This document shows positions 32,624 through 44,361 of a stretch of 64,000 bases of DNA, piece after piece. Origin of the DNA: Gonocerus acuteangulatus. Lineage: Eukaryota; Arthropoda; Insecta; Hemiptera; Coreidae. Within the stretch, counting starts at the first letter, position 1. Every line of letters starts with the position of its first letter. The notes beneath the pieces were generated by a model, which searched no databases, was not told where the DNA came from, and saw only the letters and a list, made by a program, of their open reading frames with translations. The translations under genes and the position numbers were made by a program. The stretch is taken from positions 122,090,235-122,154,234 of the forward strand of contig OX328132.1 of NCBI GenBank assembly GCA_946811695.1, in the 5' to 3' direction.

Positions 32624-32800
32624 TGAAAACACAACTTCAGCCTCAACTTGAGGAGGAGAACCTTCCACTAGCAGGTCTAGACTGGTCATTCACTGAATTG
32701 GAACGAATCCAATATGGCGTCAAAAAGTCAGCTGACCAATAAATGATCTGTCATATCTTTAAAATTGATTTTAATTTCCAGATGAACTATTGTCATATAA

Positions 32801-32844
<44 letters not shown>

Positions 32845-32984
32845 TTCGAAAGCACCCTCCTTTTCCTATTTTTTTATCAAATAAATTAATGAAAATATTA
32901 TTAAAATGCTGTATTTCTGTTTTTTTATTTATCAATTTCTTTCTGTTTTGAATGGTGTGTATGATTTATTTAATCTTTCTTTTG

Positions 32985-33205
32985 ATTCTATTTCTTTCTT
33001 TCCCTAATATTCTGATGTTTTCAAAATGGAAATCATGACCATATTTTATAGGATGATAAGCCAACGCTCTTTTATTTTCTCCTTTATCTTGAAGTTTTAC
33101 AATTATTATCTTGAACATGCTGTTTAATACGTTTTCGAAGTAGCTGTTCCGATTCTCCTATGTATGATTTATCGCAGCTATTACAGTCAAATTTTGATTT
33201 TATTG
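32985..33205 (-). pseudogene. GIY-YIG endonuclease fragment of a second Penelope-like element (PLE2)
   Basis: On the minus strand the frame at about 33205-33085 reads SYIGESEQLLRKRIKQHVQD. After a break it continues with ALAYHPIKYGHDFHFENIRI at about 33070-33015. The landmarks match PLE1 (YIGQ, KRI..H, H.I..GHDF), but the nucleotide sequence is very different, so this is a separate family. It is frameshifted. The hammerhead motif at 32573-32623 lies downstream on the same strand. Confidence 0.8.
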
Positions 33206-33309
33206 TTTTAACATTTCAGGCGTGCTGATGTGTAGATCAATTCTTTAAAAGATCGGCCCTTGCCAATGGATTTATAAAATCGATATATCGTGTTAAAAAG
33301 ATGGCTCTT

Positions 33310-33855
33310 TTAAAATATCGATTCAAATCCCACATCTCTAATTGAGAAGTTGTGCCGTAAAAAGAGTTTGAGGTTCCTTGCTTAACGGAATCCTCAGCTC
33401 CTGGTATCGGTTCATTAGGAGGGGGGGGGGGGGGGGGTTACTCTGGACAAAAATATCGATTCAAATCGCACATCTCTAATTGAGAAGTTGTGCCGTAAAA
33501 AGAGTTTGAGGTTCCTTGCTTAACGGAATCCTCAGTTCCTGGTATCGGTTCATTAGGAGGGGGGGGGGTTACTCTGGACAAAAATATCGATTCAAATCGC
33601 ACATCTCTAATTGAGAAGTTGTGCCGTAAAAAGAGTTTGAGGTTCCTTGCTTAACGGAATCCTCAGCTCCAGGTATCGGTTCATTAGGAGGGGGGGGGGG
33701 GGGTTACTCTGGACAAAAATATCGATTCAAATCGCACATCTCTAATTGAGAAGTTGTGCCGTAAAAAGAGTTTGAGGTTCCTTGCTTAACGGAATCCTCA
33801 GCTCCTGGTATCGGTTCATTAGGAGGGGGGGGGGGGGGGTTACTCTGGACAAAAA
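33310..33855. repeat. Four tandem units of about 130 bp with variable G runs
   Basis: Each unit runs from AAAAATATCGATTCAAATCG through GAGAAGTTGTGCCGTAAAAA and GCTTAACGGAATCCTCAG to GGTTCATTAGGA, an uninterrupted G run (8 to about 18) and TTACTCTGGAC. The units are nearly identical apart from the G-run length. The last unit is followed by sequence that also occurs at 63475-63640. Confidence 0.95.
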
Positions 33856-34335
33856 TTACTAATTTTCTCATACCGGCCTCAATTTCTGTTGTATTGCTAC
33901 AAACCGCCGTATACGTCCCGGGTATCTAATAAGAAAGGAATATTGCAAAAATTAACTAAATCTGTGAAGTGTACCAGTGACATTTTAATGATGTATTTTA
34001 TTGTATTTTAAAATAATTAAAAGCATATTGGCCCCCTAAATAAATAATTCAACGAATAGTATATTAAACTACCAGTTTTGTTTCCATGTGAATCTTGTTA
34101 AATACAATACTTTAATCATCTGTTCTGCGCTAGTACTAATTTAATAATAAGATAAATTACTCTCTTAGAAATAAGTAGCTGGTGTGGGTAAAGTGAAAAA
34201 GACCCAATAAATTAATTCCGAAAGCAAGTCTTATCCAAGTTTTGATAGAGATATTATTTGGACGTGTCTGTCCTTAAAATACCAAAGTTTAGGTTTCGTC
34301 GGTTTGAAAGTACTTTTTCGCCTGTTTGCCTTATT

Positions 34336-34371
<36 letters not shown>

Positions 34372-34420
34372 TTTTCATTTGTTAATGGCCAAAAATGTAA
34401 TTCAACGGCCTTTTAGGGAT
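33856..34420. other. Unassigned; first 110 bp shared with 63510-63640
   Basis: ATACCGGCCTCAATTTCTGT to GGGTATCTAATAAG has a diverged match beyond 63510. The rest is AT-rich, with a poly(T) run near 34340-34366. Confidence 0.5.
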
Positions 34421-34500
34421 TATCCACAAGGATTTCCACATATACTTTATTTTTGATCTTCACCTCAGCCAATTTTATTAATGAGCTAATTACAATTCCT

Positions 34501-34545
34501 CATTTGACGTTTCGGCCTCAGGGCCATCCTCATTAAACTAGAAGA
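34501..34545 (-). ncRNA. Degenerate hammerhead-like motif
   Basis: On the minus strand GGCCCTGAGGCC forms stem II and GAAACGTC follows. The first core segment is ATGAGGA instead of CTGANGA, so a conserved C is lost. It is probably the end of an old Penelope-like element and inactive. Confidence 0.45.
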
Positions 34546-34559
34546 AAAACAAATTACAT

Positions 34560-35045
34560 GTATTGAATTACATTAAAAATTACCCCCTTTATCCATACAA
34601 TGTAAAATTTTTTAAACATCTTAACTTATATTACCTTCTTTCATAAATCCACATGTATTCAACCTATTTCCACAAGGGCTTGTCATCACTTTAAATCTAT
34701 GGGCTTGTCCATAACTAAACCTTTTTTACATTTTTAAACACATAAGTTACTCCAGACCATGTGGCCACAACTTTCCACCATTTTCTATTTACACTATCAT
34801 AACATTATATCTCTAATCCCATATATTAAAAATTGTAATTCAACACCACCAATCCCACATTTCTATCTCACTCCATTCTAGACATATGCTGTACTAAAGG
34901 TTTTTTAGAAAAACAATTTTTTTTTTTGTAGTTCAACTCTAATTATCTCTGTTTGTACAAATGTTTTTTGAAAGTTTCGTTAGATTTTTTTAAATTGGCA
35001 TTACATTTTCTTTAAGGCTAATACACATCCAAGGTTCACCAGTAC
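34560..35045. other. No feature recognised
   Basis: AT-rich DNA between the degenerate ribozyme-like motif and the pogo-like relic. No frame or repeat stands out. Confidence 0.4.
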
Positions 35046-35047
35046 CG

Positions 35048-35999
35048 TCATCTGGGGTCAGTTAAGACAGGTCTTACGAGTTCTGACAATAGTGCACGGG
35101 GCAGGAAATCACGTGACCTTAAGCAAGTTTTTTCATTAGGGTCATAATTGACAAATACGATCGATATTGCAAATTTTTCCCATGTAGTTAAGCCGAAATC
35201 GCCCTGAGAAGCACTTTGAATTGAGTAACGAAAATTTTAATGTGAGTTATAATTTCCATGATTTTCGAAATGCTAGAAACAAACGTCTGTGTAAGTAATT
35301 AAACCCTAAGTTTTCATATTGTACAGTAGGTTTATATGTTTTCTAATGACACATAAATAAATATATTTATTTTTTTGTTCACAAACTTGTTTTCCTCGTT
35401 TAAGTAAAATACTTGCATACCGTGACTTGGACCATGGGGTGAGCTCGGACATGCATCAATCATACCCGTGTCCTCTTGGCTGAAAATAAAAAAGTATTTA
35501 TTCCAAAGAGGCTTTGAAACATGTGATGGACGATGTCAAAACCGAGAAGAAGACTCTGAGAGAGGTTTATCGATTTAGGTTATTTGTTGTACAACAAAAT
35601 ACCTTAATCAACTTTTAATGATGAAGCTAGAGGAAAGCACACTAAAAAAAGTGGTGGCCAACAAAATTCCACCATTAACTTGATTAAGATATTCGCCAAA
35701 TCCTAAAAACATATTTGGACAGGTCAGGAAAAAATTGTAGGATTTTAAGACATGTCCAGATTGGAATGTTTTAATAGCTATATGAAAAATAATCGGCCAT
35801 TAACGGAATGCCATGCACACAACATCAAAACGTGAAGAGCAGATGTTGTTCAGAAAAAGTTAAAGAATATTTTGTTGATGTAAAAAATATTATAGAAAAT
35901 ATTCCTCTTGAGAATATCTTCAATTATGACCGAACTCACTTCGACTATAGTTTAAGTTTAAATTTTTACAGAAATTAAAGGCGGTCCGAACTCACCCCA
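35048..35999 (+). pseudogene. Decayed pogo-like DNA transposon
   Basis: Broken frames between 35500 and 35960 give FNSYMKNNRPLTECHAHNIK, ADVV, and KEYFVDVKNIIENIPLENIF followed by NYDRTHF. I recognise this as the DDE region of a pogo-like transposase family in which members read LTxRxAxNIKRSRA and then VPPENIxNYDETN. The aspartate-glutamate of DET is changed to DRT here. Possible ends are GGGGTCAGTTAAGAC (35057-) and, inverted, GGGGTGAGTTCGGAC near 35995. It is dead. Confidence 0.55.
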
Positions 36000-36007
36000 C
36001 ACGTAGG

Positions 36008-36442
36008 GGTGGGTATCGTTCAGTGATCTGGATCATGAGATGAAAACTCAATATGGCGACAATGCAATAGCAATGAGAAAAGAGACTCTTTTGAAGCAAT
36101 GTTAAATTGCATATCGGCCCATTTTCCACCGAGAAACCAGTGATCTATATTATCAACGAGTTGGATTAACTAGAGTTTCGATATAACCTTGAGCGAGCGG
36201 AAACGCATATCAATTACGCAATTAACATTAGTGTTGCATGCTACATAACCAAGGAAACGAGTTGCACTTATGTTAATGTTTATTGCTGTGCGTTTCCGAT
36301 CGCTACGCTCGCTCAAGGTTATTTCGAAACTCTAGCCAATCTAACTCGTTGATAATGTTAATAAATGGTCTTTCGGTTGCAATATTGCCACAACTTCAAT
36401 TGAGTTCTCATTTCATGATCTGGATCCCTGAACGAGACCCAC
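36008..36442. mobile_element. MITE with about 60-bp inverted ends, containing a second MITE
   Basis: GGTATCGTTCAGTGATCTGG at the left pairs with the inverted right end GGTCTCGTTCAGGGATCCAG, and the similarity continues through ATGAGAACTCAAT. The right arm is duplicated once more at about 36525-36602. Confidence 0.7.
36149..36356. mobile_element. Nested MITE of about 208 bp
   Basis: TATCAACGAGTTGGATTAAC at the left is mirrored at the right by CTAACTCGTTGATA. Inside, GAGTTTCGATATAACCTTGA pairs with TCAAGGTTATTTCGAAACTC. Similar sequence occurs inside the PIF/Harbinger-like MITE near 25625-25720. Confidence 0.75.
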
Positions 36443-36639
36443 TTCTCGTGACTGGTGTAACTAGTTTGTAAGTACCAAATGGTCTTTCAATCCCCTTATT
36501 TTCACACTTGAATTAAAACTTCAATTGAGTTCTCATTTCATGGTCCGTTCTCTGAACGAGACTCACTTCTCGAGACCGGTGGAACTTGTACGTAAGTACC
36601 ATAGAGAGTTTTAGAGGCCATTAAATGCCTTATTCAACC

Positions 36640-36970
36640 CCGATTCGAATCTTATCATCGGAATAGGAGAACCTCACAGGAGAAGCGTTTAGGGAAAGGA
36701 GCTAAATGGAGAGAAGGAAGTGTGTTCCGTGGACTGCAGTGCGGGATGATGGGGTAGGGATGAGGGGGTGGGGATGATGGGGTAGGGATGATGGGTTGCC
36801 GGCCCATGGGGGTGGTGTAGATTAACCGCTTGTAATTCGGAGCCGAGTGATTCGATTAGGGAGAGTAGAGAGTGTAAATAAAGAGGGTCTCGGGTGGTAG
36901 GCGTGGCTTGTGTGGGCGGAGCTCTTGTCACCCTTGACAACGGGGGATTCAGTCGGTGCCGAGCCTCCCG
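36640..36970 (+). promoter_or_regulatory. GC-rich promoter-like region
   Basis: This is the only extended GC-rich, CpG-containing, non-repetitive block in the window. It includes GGGGTGGGGATGATGGGGTA repeats, GGCGTGGC and GGGCGGAGC (Sp1/KLF-like boxes) within 90 bp of the putative start codon at 36971. No TATA box is obvious. Promoter function is an inference. Confidence 0.4.
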
Positions 36971-37067
36971 ATGGAGGAGTTGAGGCAGTTCGTGAGCAAG
37001 TCTTTCGACGGGGGCAGAGGAGGCTCGCCACCCCCACCACCATCCCCTCCGCAAAGGCCTAGTCCAG
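36971..37067 (+). CDS. Possible first coding exon of an unrecognised host gene
   Basis: ATG in a good context (CCCGATGGAGG) opens a frame that begins MEELRQFVSKSFDGGRGGS and continues with a proline-rich tract (PPPPPSPP, QRPSP). It reaches a consensus donor CCAG|GTACAC at 37067/37068. The codon GC content is far above the surroundings. I do not recognise the protein, and no downstream exon can be identified. The minus strand is also open for 121 codons here (37054-36689) with a helix-like LYLHSLLSLIESLGSEL, so the coding strand is not certain. Confidence 0.4.
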
Positions 37068-37689
37068 GTACACTCCCTCCCCTCATATCTTCTATACTTC
37101 TATCTTCGCTACCTTATTCAACAGCAACATTTGGAAATAGCAGCAGGAACCAAGTCGCCTTAGCGTATTTCGTAACGTCCATATCCCCAGTGTGCGGAGA
37201 ATCGAAGAAACGTTTCAAACATTTTCATCAGAGCAATGTTGAAAACCGCATGATAAAACCCCCAGATCATGTAGGTGACGACATCCTGAACTGTATGCTT
37301 GGATTGACGTTTGCTGAACCAAACAAAGTGTGCTCCCTTTGATCGAACATGGAACTTTCAGAATATAGCAATCAACCCTACTAAATGAAGCTGCAACAGC
37401 TTGATTTTCCCCTGTTGTATTGTGTTATTTGTATTCCAATTATCTTGTGATGGACTTTCGCTCGAACTATAGCTGTAGCAAGGATCTATGCCCTGCAAAA
37501 GTGACGGCTAAAACTCAGTGATATTCTCAGGAACACCAAAACAATCTTTTGACGTTTAATAACTTTAAAATCCAAATTTGTGAAACGAATCAGCCAAGGT
37601 TGTCTTTGATCCATTTCCTTGCAGGCCCAATAAGGCCTAATCTACAGCGCCTTAATCGGTAGCAGCAGTTACTCCTGGATCCAAACCCT
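37068..37689. other. Possible intron; nothing recognised
   Basis: The sequence beyond the donor at 37068 lacks repeats or clear coding landmarks. Confidence 0.4.
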
Positions 37690-39900
37690 AGATGATCAGC
37701 ACAGCGTCGTATTTATGTGTTGTGTTAAATGCAACGTCAGGACAGACAATAAGGTCTTGTAATGCTCTGCAATTGGTACTCCTAGTAGGATTCATATTTA
37801 TTACCCTAGTTTGGAATACACCGTCAAAGACATTGCAAGAGGTTGTAATTATCTGTAGACAGGCTAAAAGGTCTTATAAGGTATATATTTATTACCCTAT
37901 TTGACCTATTTATTACCCTATTTGACATGGGATCACGTTTTATTTATCTGTAGACAAACAATAAGGTCTTATAAGGCTCCGCAATAGGTACTCCAAGTTG
38001 TGTATATTTATTAGCCCATTTTGGAATACACCATCAATGAGATGGCATACCGTTGTATTTAATTGTAGACAGACAAAAAGGTCTTATAAGGCTCTGCAAT
38101 AGGTACTCATAGTAGGATTCATATTTGTTACCCTATTTTGGAATACACCGTCAGTGAAATGGCATAACGTTGTATTTCTGTAGACAGCCAATAAGGTCTT
38201 ATAAGGTGTATATTTATTACCCTATTATGGAATACACCGGCAATGACATGGCATCACGTTGTATATATCTATAGACAGGCAATAAGGTCTTATAAGGCTC
38301 AACAATAAATACCCCTAGTAGGATTTTTATTTATTTGCCCATTTTGGAAAGAATCATCAATAAGATGGCATCACGTTGTATTTATCTGTAGACAGGCAAT
38401 AAGGTCTTATAAGGCTCTGCAATAGGTGTACTTGTAGGATATAGATTTCGTTAACCCATTATGGAAGACATTGTAATGAACTAATTGTCAAATAACAGAG
38501 CGGCATGTTAATTCATCCACTAAAGCCAGGATTTAGATATATAAGGCATAACGTTGTATTTATCTCAAGTCAGACAATAAGGTTTGTAATAGGTCTTCTA
38601 CTAGGATTTAGATTTTGTTTCCCCAATGTGGAAGACACTTAAATGAACTAATTGTCAAATAACAGAACGGCATGTCAATTCATCCACTAAAGCCAGGATT
38701 TAGATATATAGGGAATAACGTTGTGTTTATCTCAAGTCAGACAATAAAGTCTGCAATAGGACTCCTAGTAGGATTTAGATTTTGTTTCCCCAATATGGAA
38801 GACTCTTTAATGAACTAATTGTCAAATAACAGTGCGGCATGTTAATTCATCCACTGTACCTAGACTTTAGATAGATAGAACATAACGTTGTATTTATCTA
38901 TAGACAGGCAATAAAGTCTATAAGGCTCTGCAATAGGTACCCCTAGTAAGATGTATATTTTTTTGTCCTTTGTGGAGTATATCGACAAGGAATTAATTGC
39001 CAAATAACAGTACGGCATGTTAATTCATCCACTGTACCTAAACTTTAGATAGATAAGACATAACGTTGTATTTATCTATAGACAGATAATAAAGTCTATA
39101 AGGCTTTGCAATAGATACCCCTAGTAAGATGGTTATTTCTTTGTTCTTTGTGGAATATATCGACAAGGAATTGATTGCCAAATAACAGTGCGGCATGTTA
39201 ATTCATCCACTGTAGCTAGACTTTAGATAGATAGGACATAACGTTGTATTTATCTATAGACAGACAATAAAGTCTATAAGGCTTTGCAATAGATACCCCT
39301 AGTAAGATGGTTATTTTTTTGTTCTTTGTGGAATATACTGTTAAGGAATTGATTGTCAAATAAGAGTGCGGCATGTTAATTCATCCACTGTAGCTAGACT
39401 TTAGATATACAGGACATAACGTTGTATTTATCTATAGACAGACAATAAAGTCTATAAGGCTCTGCAATATGTACCCTTAGTAAGATGTATTTTTCTGTCC
39501 TTTATGGAATATACTGTTAAGGAATTAATTGTCATATAACAGTGCGGCATGTTAATTCATTCACTGTAGCTAGACTTTATAGGACATAAAGTTGTATTTA
39601 TCTATAGACAGACAATAAAGTCTATAAGGCTCTGCAATAGGTACCCCTAGTAAGATGTATATATTTTTAAGGAATTATTTGTCATATAACAGCGCGCCAT
39701 CTTAAGTCTCATACTTGAGCCATGCATTAGATGAACGGTATAACGGTGTACTTATCTGAAGTAAGATTTTCTAAGGTTTTATATTTTTTAGCCGATTGTA
39801 GATGATTAAGAACGGAATACATCCTCATTTAATTAAGTAATTGTCAAATAACAGCGCGGCATGTTACCCTGTAATTTTTGTCTACCATTTTTTGATGTGC
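37690..39900. repeat. Satellite with a unit that lengthens from about 116 to 178 bp
   Basis: The anchor GACAGACAATAAGGTCTTAT recurs at about 37741, 37953, 38068, 38183, 38274 and 38391, mostly about 115 bp apart. From 38520 onward each unit gains about 62 bp (TTGTCAAATAACAGNGCGGC, ATGTTAATTCATCCACTGTA) and the anchors at 39081, 39259, 39437 and 39607 are about 178 bp apart. Constant parts are ATAACGTTGTATTTATCTAT and CCTAGTAAGATG. The edges are diverged. Confidence 0.9.
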
Positions 39901-41261
39901 TTAAATGCTTCCTTAACTAATAAAATATGATATCCATTAGTTTATGGGGCAGAAAGGCTTTTAGAAGTGCCTTTACACTCTCTGCCACCGGTCCTCCTTC
40001 AATATATTTCAAAATTAAAACCCATTATTTTTATCTCTATTACAAGAAATTGTGAAAAAAAAATATGCCAATACATTAAACCAGGGAGCGAAAATAACTA
40101 TTAATTTTTATTTCAAATGAATTTCCCTTTTTTTAAAAAAAAACTTAAATATAAAAATTATTTGAAAATTTTAATTCCAACATTTTTTTTTATAGAAGTT
40201 TTAATACAAATTTTTATATTATTTTAACTTTAAAATATTATTTAAAATAAAAAACAATATTAGTGCCATAATGAATAGAAGCTTTGATTCACTGACATAA
40301 ACAATTAACTTCAAATAAACAAAAGGTTCCAAATCAAGAATTTCTTTGTTTATTCTGAGGATAATATACATTAATTTTAGATTTCGTTATAACTAATTAA
40401 TTAAACTTTAATTATTAAATTAATAAGCTGTACATTATTTCTTAAACTACATTAATAATATATCCATGTTTTTAAACTCACAAAACAAAATCTTTTTTTT
40501 TTGTTTTAAAATGTTAAAATTATAGCCGATTTTTTTTTCACGAACTATTGTTATAAAAATGTTCCCTACAATTTTTATCGAGAAAATTTTTATATAAAAA
40601 TTATTTCATAACTAAAAAAAAAATATTATTCATTACATTAAAAAATATAAATTATGAAGTTTGAAATAATTTTTAGGAAACATTTAATGTTTATTTCGGT
40701 CCTTGCATTAAACTTTAAAGCCGTTTTTCTCCAAACTTTGTTTTTCAAATTGTCCGAAACGCTAGCGCCTCCAGTTATCAACTTCAAATGTTAACTCCAG
40801 CTTTCTAATAATATTTGCCAGTAAAGTACGTAGGATTTGGCCGATTTATTGAATTTTAACGCTTTTCCAAGGATACTTTAATAGAACATTAAGAATTGTT
40901 CAGCATTCGAAAACATTAACATTTCCTAAAAACCATACGAAGTTTACTAGGTTTTGCCTTCTTCTTTCAAAATATTTATAGTTTTTTTGTTCTAAATTAG
41001 AAATTGACACCTGCAGAATATCACCCGTGAAAAAAAAAAACGTTTTCGTTTGTCAGACACAGTGCCGCCATTTTGTTTGGACGAATAAAAAGTTTTTTTT
41101 TTTTTTTTTTATGCTTTAACATCTAATATAAATGGACGAAAAATGAGGTTTATGACTTAATAATTTGCAACTATATGGCTTGATAAGGTAAATTATAGTT
41201 TGAGGACGCACTAGGTTTATGACTTAACGATAAAAGGGGTTTATAGCTTTAGGATAAAAAA
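39901..41261. other. Very AT-rich DNA, no feature recognised
   Basis: Long A and T runs dominate, with no frame above background. Nothing resembling a transposon end was found. Confidence 0.5.
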
Positions 41262-42326
41262 TCATAAAAAACGGAATACACCGCTGACTATTTTCTCATA
41301 GCATCTCATAAAAAACGGAATACACCGTTGACTATTTACTCATAGCGTCTCATAAAAAACGGAATACACCGCTGACTATTTTCTCATAGCATCTCATAAA
41401 AAACTAAATACACCGTTGACTATTTACTCATAGCGTCTCATAAAAAACGGAATACACCGTGGACTATTTACTCATAGCATCTTAGAAGAAACTAAATACA
41501 CCGTTGACTATTTACTCATAGCGTCTCATAAAAAAACTTAATACACCTTAGAGTATTTACTCATGCTATCTCATAAAAAACTAAATACGCCGTTGACTAT
41601 TTACTCATAGCGTCTCATAAAAAACGGAATACACCGTGGACAATTTACTCATAGCATCTTAGAAAAAACTAAATACACCGTTGACTATTTACTCGTAGCG
41701 TCTCATAAAAAACGGAATACACCGTGGACAATTTACTCATAGCATCTTAGAAAAAACTAAATACACCGTTGACTATTTACTCGTAGCGTCTCATAAAAAA
41801 CGGAATACACCGTGGACAATTTACTCATAGCATCTTAGAAAAAACTAAATACACCGTTGACTATTTACTCATAGCGTCTCATAAAAAACGGAATACACCG
41901 TGGACAATTTACTCATAGCATCTTAGAAAAAACTAAATACACCGTTGACTATTTACTCGTAGCGTCTCATAAAAAACGGAATACACCGTGGACAATTTAC
42001 TCATAGCATCTTAGAAAAAACTAAATACACCGTTGACTATTTACTCGTAGCGTCTCATAAAAAACGGAATACACCGTGGACAATTTACTCATAGCATCTT
42101 AGAAAAAACTAAATACACCGTTGACTATTTACTCGTAGCGTCTCATAAAAAACGGAATACACCGTGGACTATTTACTCATAGCATCTTAGAAAAAACTAA
42201 ATACACCGTTGACTATTTACTCATAGCGTCTCATAAAAAAAACTTAATACACCGTTGAGTATTTATTCATACCATCTCATAAAAAACTGAATACACCGCC
42301 GAGTATTTGCCTATCGCATCTCATAG
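41262..42326. repeat. 44-bp satellite organised as an 87/88-bp dimer
   Basis: Two monomer types alternate: ACGGAATACACCGTGGACAA, then TTTACTCATAGCATCTTAGA; and ACTAAATACACCGTTGACTA, then TTTACTCGTAGCGTCTCATA. The alternation is strict from about 41600 to 42200. The edges carry single diverged monomers, as expected of an array homogenised in its centre. Confidence 0.95.
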
Positions 42327-42329
42327 ATT

Positions 42330-42372
42330 TTTTTCTTTTTTAATAAGGCACATCAACATCTAGGCTAGTAGC
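42330..42372 (-). mobile_element. SINE-A 3' fragment
   Basis: On the minus strand GGTGCTACTAGCC, then TAGATGTTGATGTGCC is followed by an A-rich tail. It lies directly at the end of the satellite. Confidence 0.6.
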
Positions 42373-43504
42373 ACCGTAAAAAAACCGAAATATACGATTG
42401 AGTATTTTCTCATAAAAAATAAATAAACCGTAGGTATTAACTTTTAAAAATCTGCTGAGCAGGTTAATTTTTCTAATTACAAATTAAAAAATGATTTTTT
42501 TCGGCGTTCCTGTTTTCCACGTTGGATTAACCCTCCATCGTGGGAGTTTATTTAAAGTATGTGTGCCTTCCTTTTGGATACTGCACGTGTTTTGATTGCG
42601 TACATATATGTATGGGCCATTCTAATTTAATATTTAACACAATATTGAATGATAATAAAATAAAATAATAATAACATAAAAAATAACGTAAAAAAACAAA
42701 TAAAGAAAATATATGTAATAAACAAATTTTTTTTTAAAATTTTTTCGACGTTGTTTTCCATCATAAATGAGATGAAGAGTTGCAATATATTTTCTGACCT
42801 TTCATTCTTAAATATGCTCACTTATCTCCTTTCGATGTTCGTCTCCGACATAGTGATAACACTTCTGATTAGTCAACAGCCAAACCCGTACATAATTCTC
42901 AAGTTCTGGTTAGCCTTAACAGCGTCAAGTCACAGCGAAGAATTAAACCTTCCTACAACACAAACATAATCATTTGTGGGATACACACGTTTATGTTAAG
43001 GAGATTAATAACACACCCATACAAAAAATGAAAAAAAAAAAAAAAAGATACCTAGAGAGAAGACCGTGTTTACTATGTGTTTTTGTGCTTGCAGAATTCT
43101 AATCCGGGATCGGAGAAACCCCAAAACCTCTTGGTTTAAGCCTAACCTCCCCAAAACTCATAAATTAGGATATTTTACACTATAATCTTATTATTCCTAT
43201 GTACAGAACTTTCAGTGCTCAAAAATACAAATTTGTTGAGACCTCAAGGACAACGACTTTTTTCTTTGTGGCTGTGTAATTAATCACCACCCAATTCCAA
43301 ACCGTTCTTTGCAATTCTTTGAGAATTCCGTTATACTTGTATAATTCTGTTTGAATCCAAGTAATTTCCAAAAGCAAGTTCCTCGGAATAAACACGTTAA
43401 AATAATTTTTACAGTTTGCCTCGTAGCGGCCTAATATTATTTTTAGTCCATTTCACATATCACATAACATACTAGTTCTATAATAGAATTATATACTGGT
43501 CCTC
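42373..43504. other. No feature recognised
   Basis: Short overlapping frames near 42627-42969 look random. Confidence 0.45.
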
Positions 43505-43990
43505 TATACTGGAATTATACAGAGTGATTCAGGTCTAAGTAGCCAAACTCCATGAGGTGATTGTAGACATGATTTCCAACAAAAATGTTCATTTGAAGTA
43601 TGGTTCGATTCCGAAAGGAAAAGGAGCTATGTTCAATTTTCTGTGTTTTTAACGTAGTCATGTTTTTTAATGAAGAAGAAAGGATTTATCAAAAACTATT
43701 CAAGATAATTAAATTCAAATTATGCCATCATAAAATATATAAAATTTCCTTTAAAAAAACAGTAATTTAATTCACTAGAACCATTATTAAAAAATACTTT
43801 CTGGACGTCCAATAACGCACTTCTGTATTTATCAATGAATCAGAGTTTTGTTGCGAATTTTTTCCTCAGCTCCCTAACGGACTACGGATTCAATACTTAC
43901 ACAAAAGCTTCTACGGTTTTTAGCATTAAATCCATGCAAATGAAGTGGAAGTTTATTCAGGGATAAATTGAATGATTGGCTCCCTTTTGT
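43505..43990 (+). mobile_element. Mariner-like element end (non-coding part)
   Basis: ATACAGAGTGATTCAGGTCT followed by AAGTAGCCAAACTCCATGAG resembles the 5' region of mariner-family elements common in arthropods, whose termini read ACAGGGTGATTCA. No transposase frame follows. The call is from memory of such elements. Confidence 0.4.
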
Positions 43991-44210
43991 AAAAAAAAAA
44001 AAAATGTGGAATGTAGTTTTGTTACTTTCAAATGCCTTCAGTGAAGAAATTAAAAATTATTTATTTTTTATTGGCCAAACTGTTGCTATCCACCATTGCC
44101 CAGTCCAGAATCAATAAAAGTAACTGAAAGAAACGATTAGAAAAGATTTTATATACATATATAAAAGTGTCTTAGTATGAGTGGCGAGCTATCCACACAT
44201 GGGGATTTAG

Positions 44211-44257
44211 TGGCCCCTGAGGAGATGGCATAAAGGCCACGAAACATATAGGGTGTG
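44211..44257 (+). ncRNA. Hammerhead ribozyme motif 3
   Basis: The core CTGAGGA (44217-44223) is followed by stem II TGGC/GCCA with a bulged A, then GAAAC and ATATA. Stem I is CCC before the core with GGG after ATATA. All invariant core bases are present. No endonuclease frame could be seen nearby. Confidence 0.6.
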
Positions 44258-44312
44258 CCAAAAATAAAATAGTACATAAAATGGAGTACTATTATTTCGA
44301 CCTGTGCCATAT

Positions 44313-44317
<5 letters not shown>

Positions 44318-44353
<36 letters not shown>
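44318..44353. repeat. (TA)n microsatellite
   Basis: A TA run ending in GTGTGTGT, about 60 bp downstream of ribozyme motif 3. Confidence 0.9.

Positions 44354-44361
<8 letters not shown>

Larger units (their letters stand above)
30930..33340. mobile_element. Possible hAT-like element enclosing two Penelope-like fragments
   Basis: AGTGATGGGCGATTCGAATA at the left and, inverted, AGAGATGTGGGATTTGAATC at the right resemble each other and the 29071 MITE ends. The interior is filled with Penelope-like sequence. The pairing is imperfect and the right end is also part of the 33310 tandem unit, so this is uncertain. Confidence 0.35.

Noticed and set aside
36689..37054. 121-codon minus-strand frame in the GC-rich block
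   Set aside because: Open frames on several strands are expected in GC-rich DNA. The plus strand has a better start context and a donor site. It is not excluded completely.
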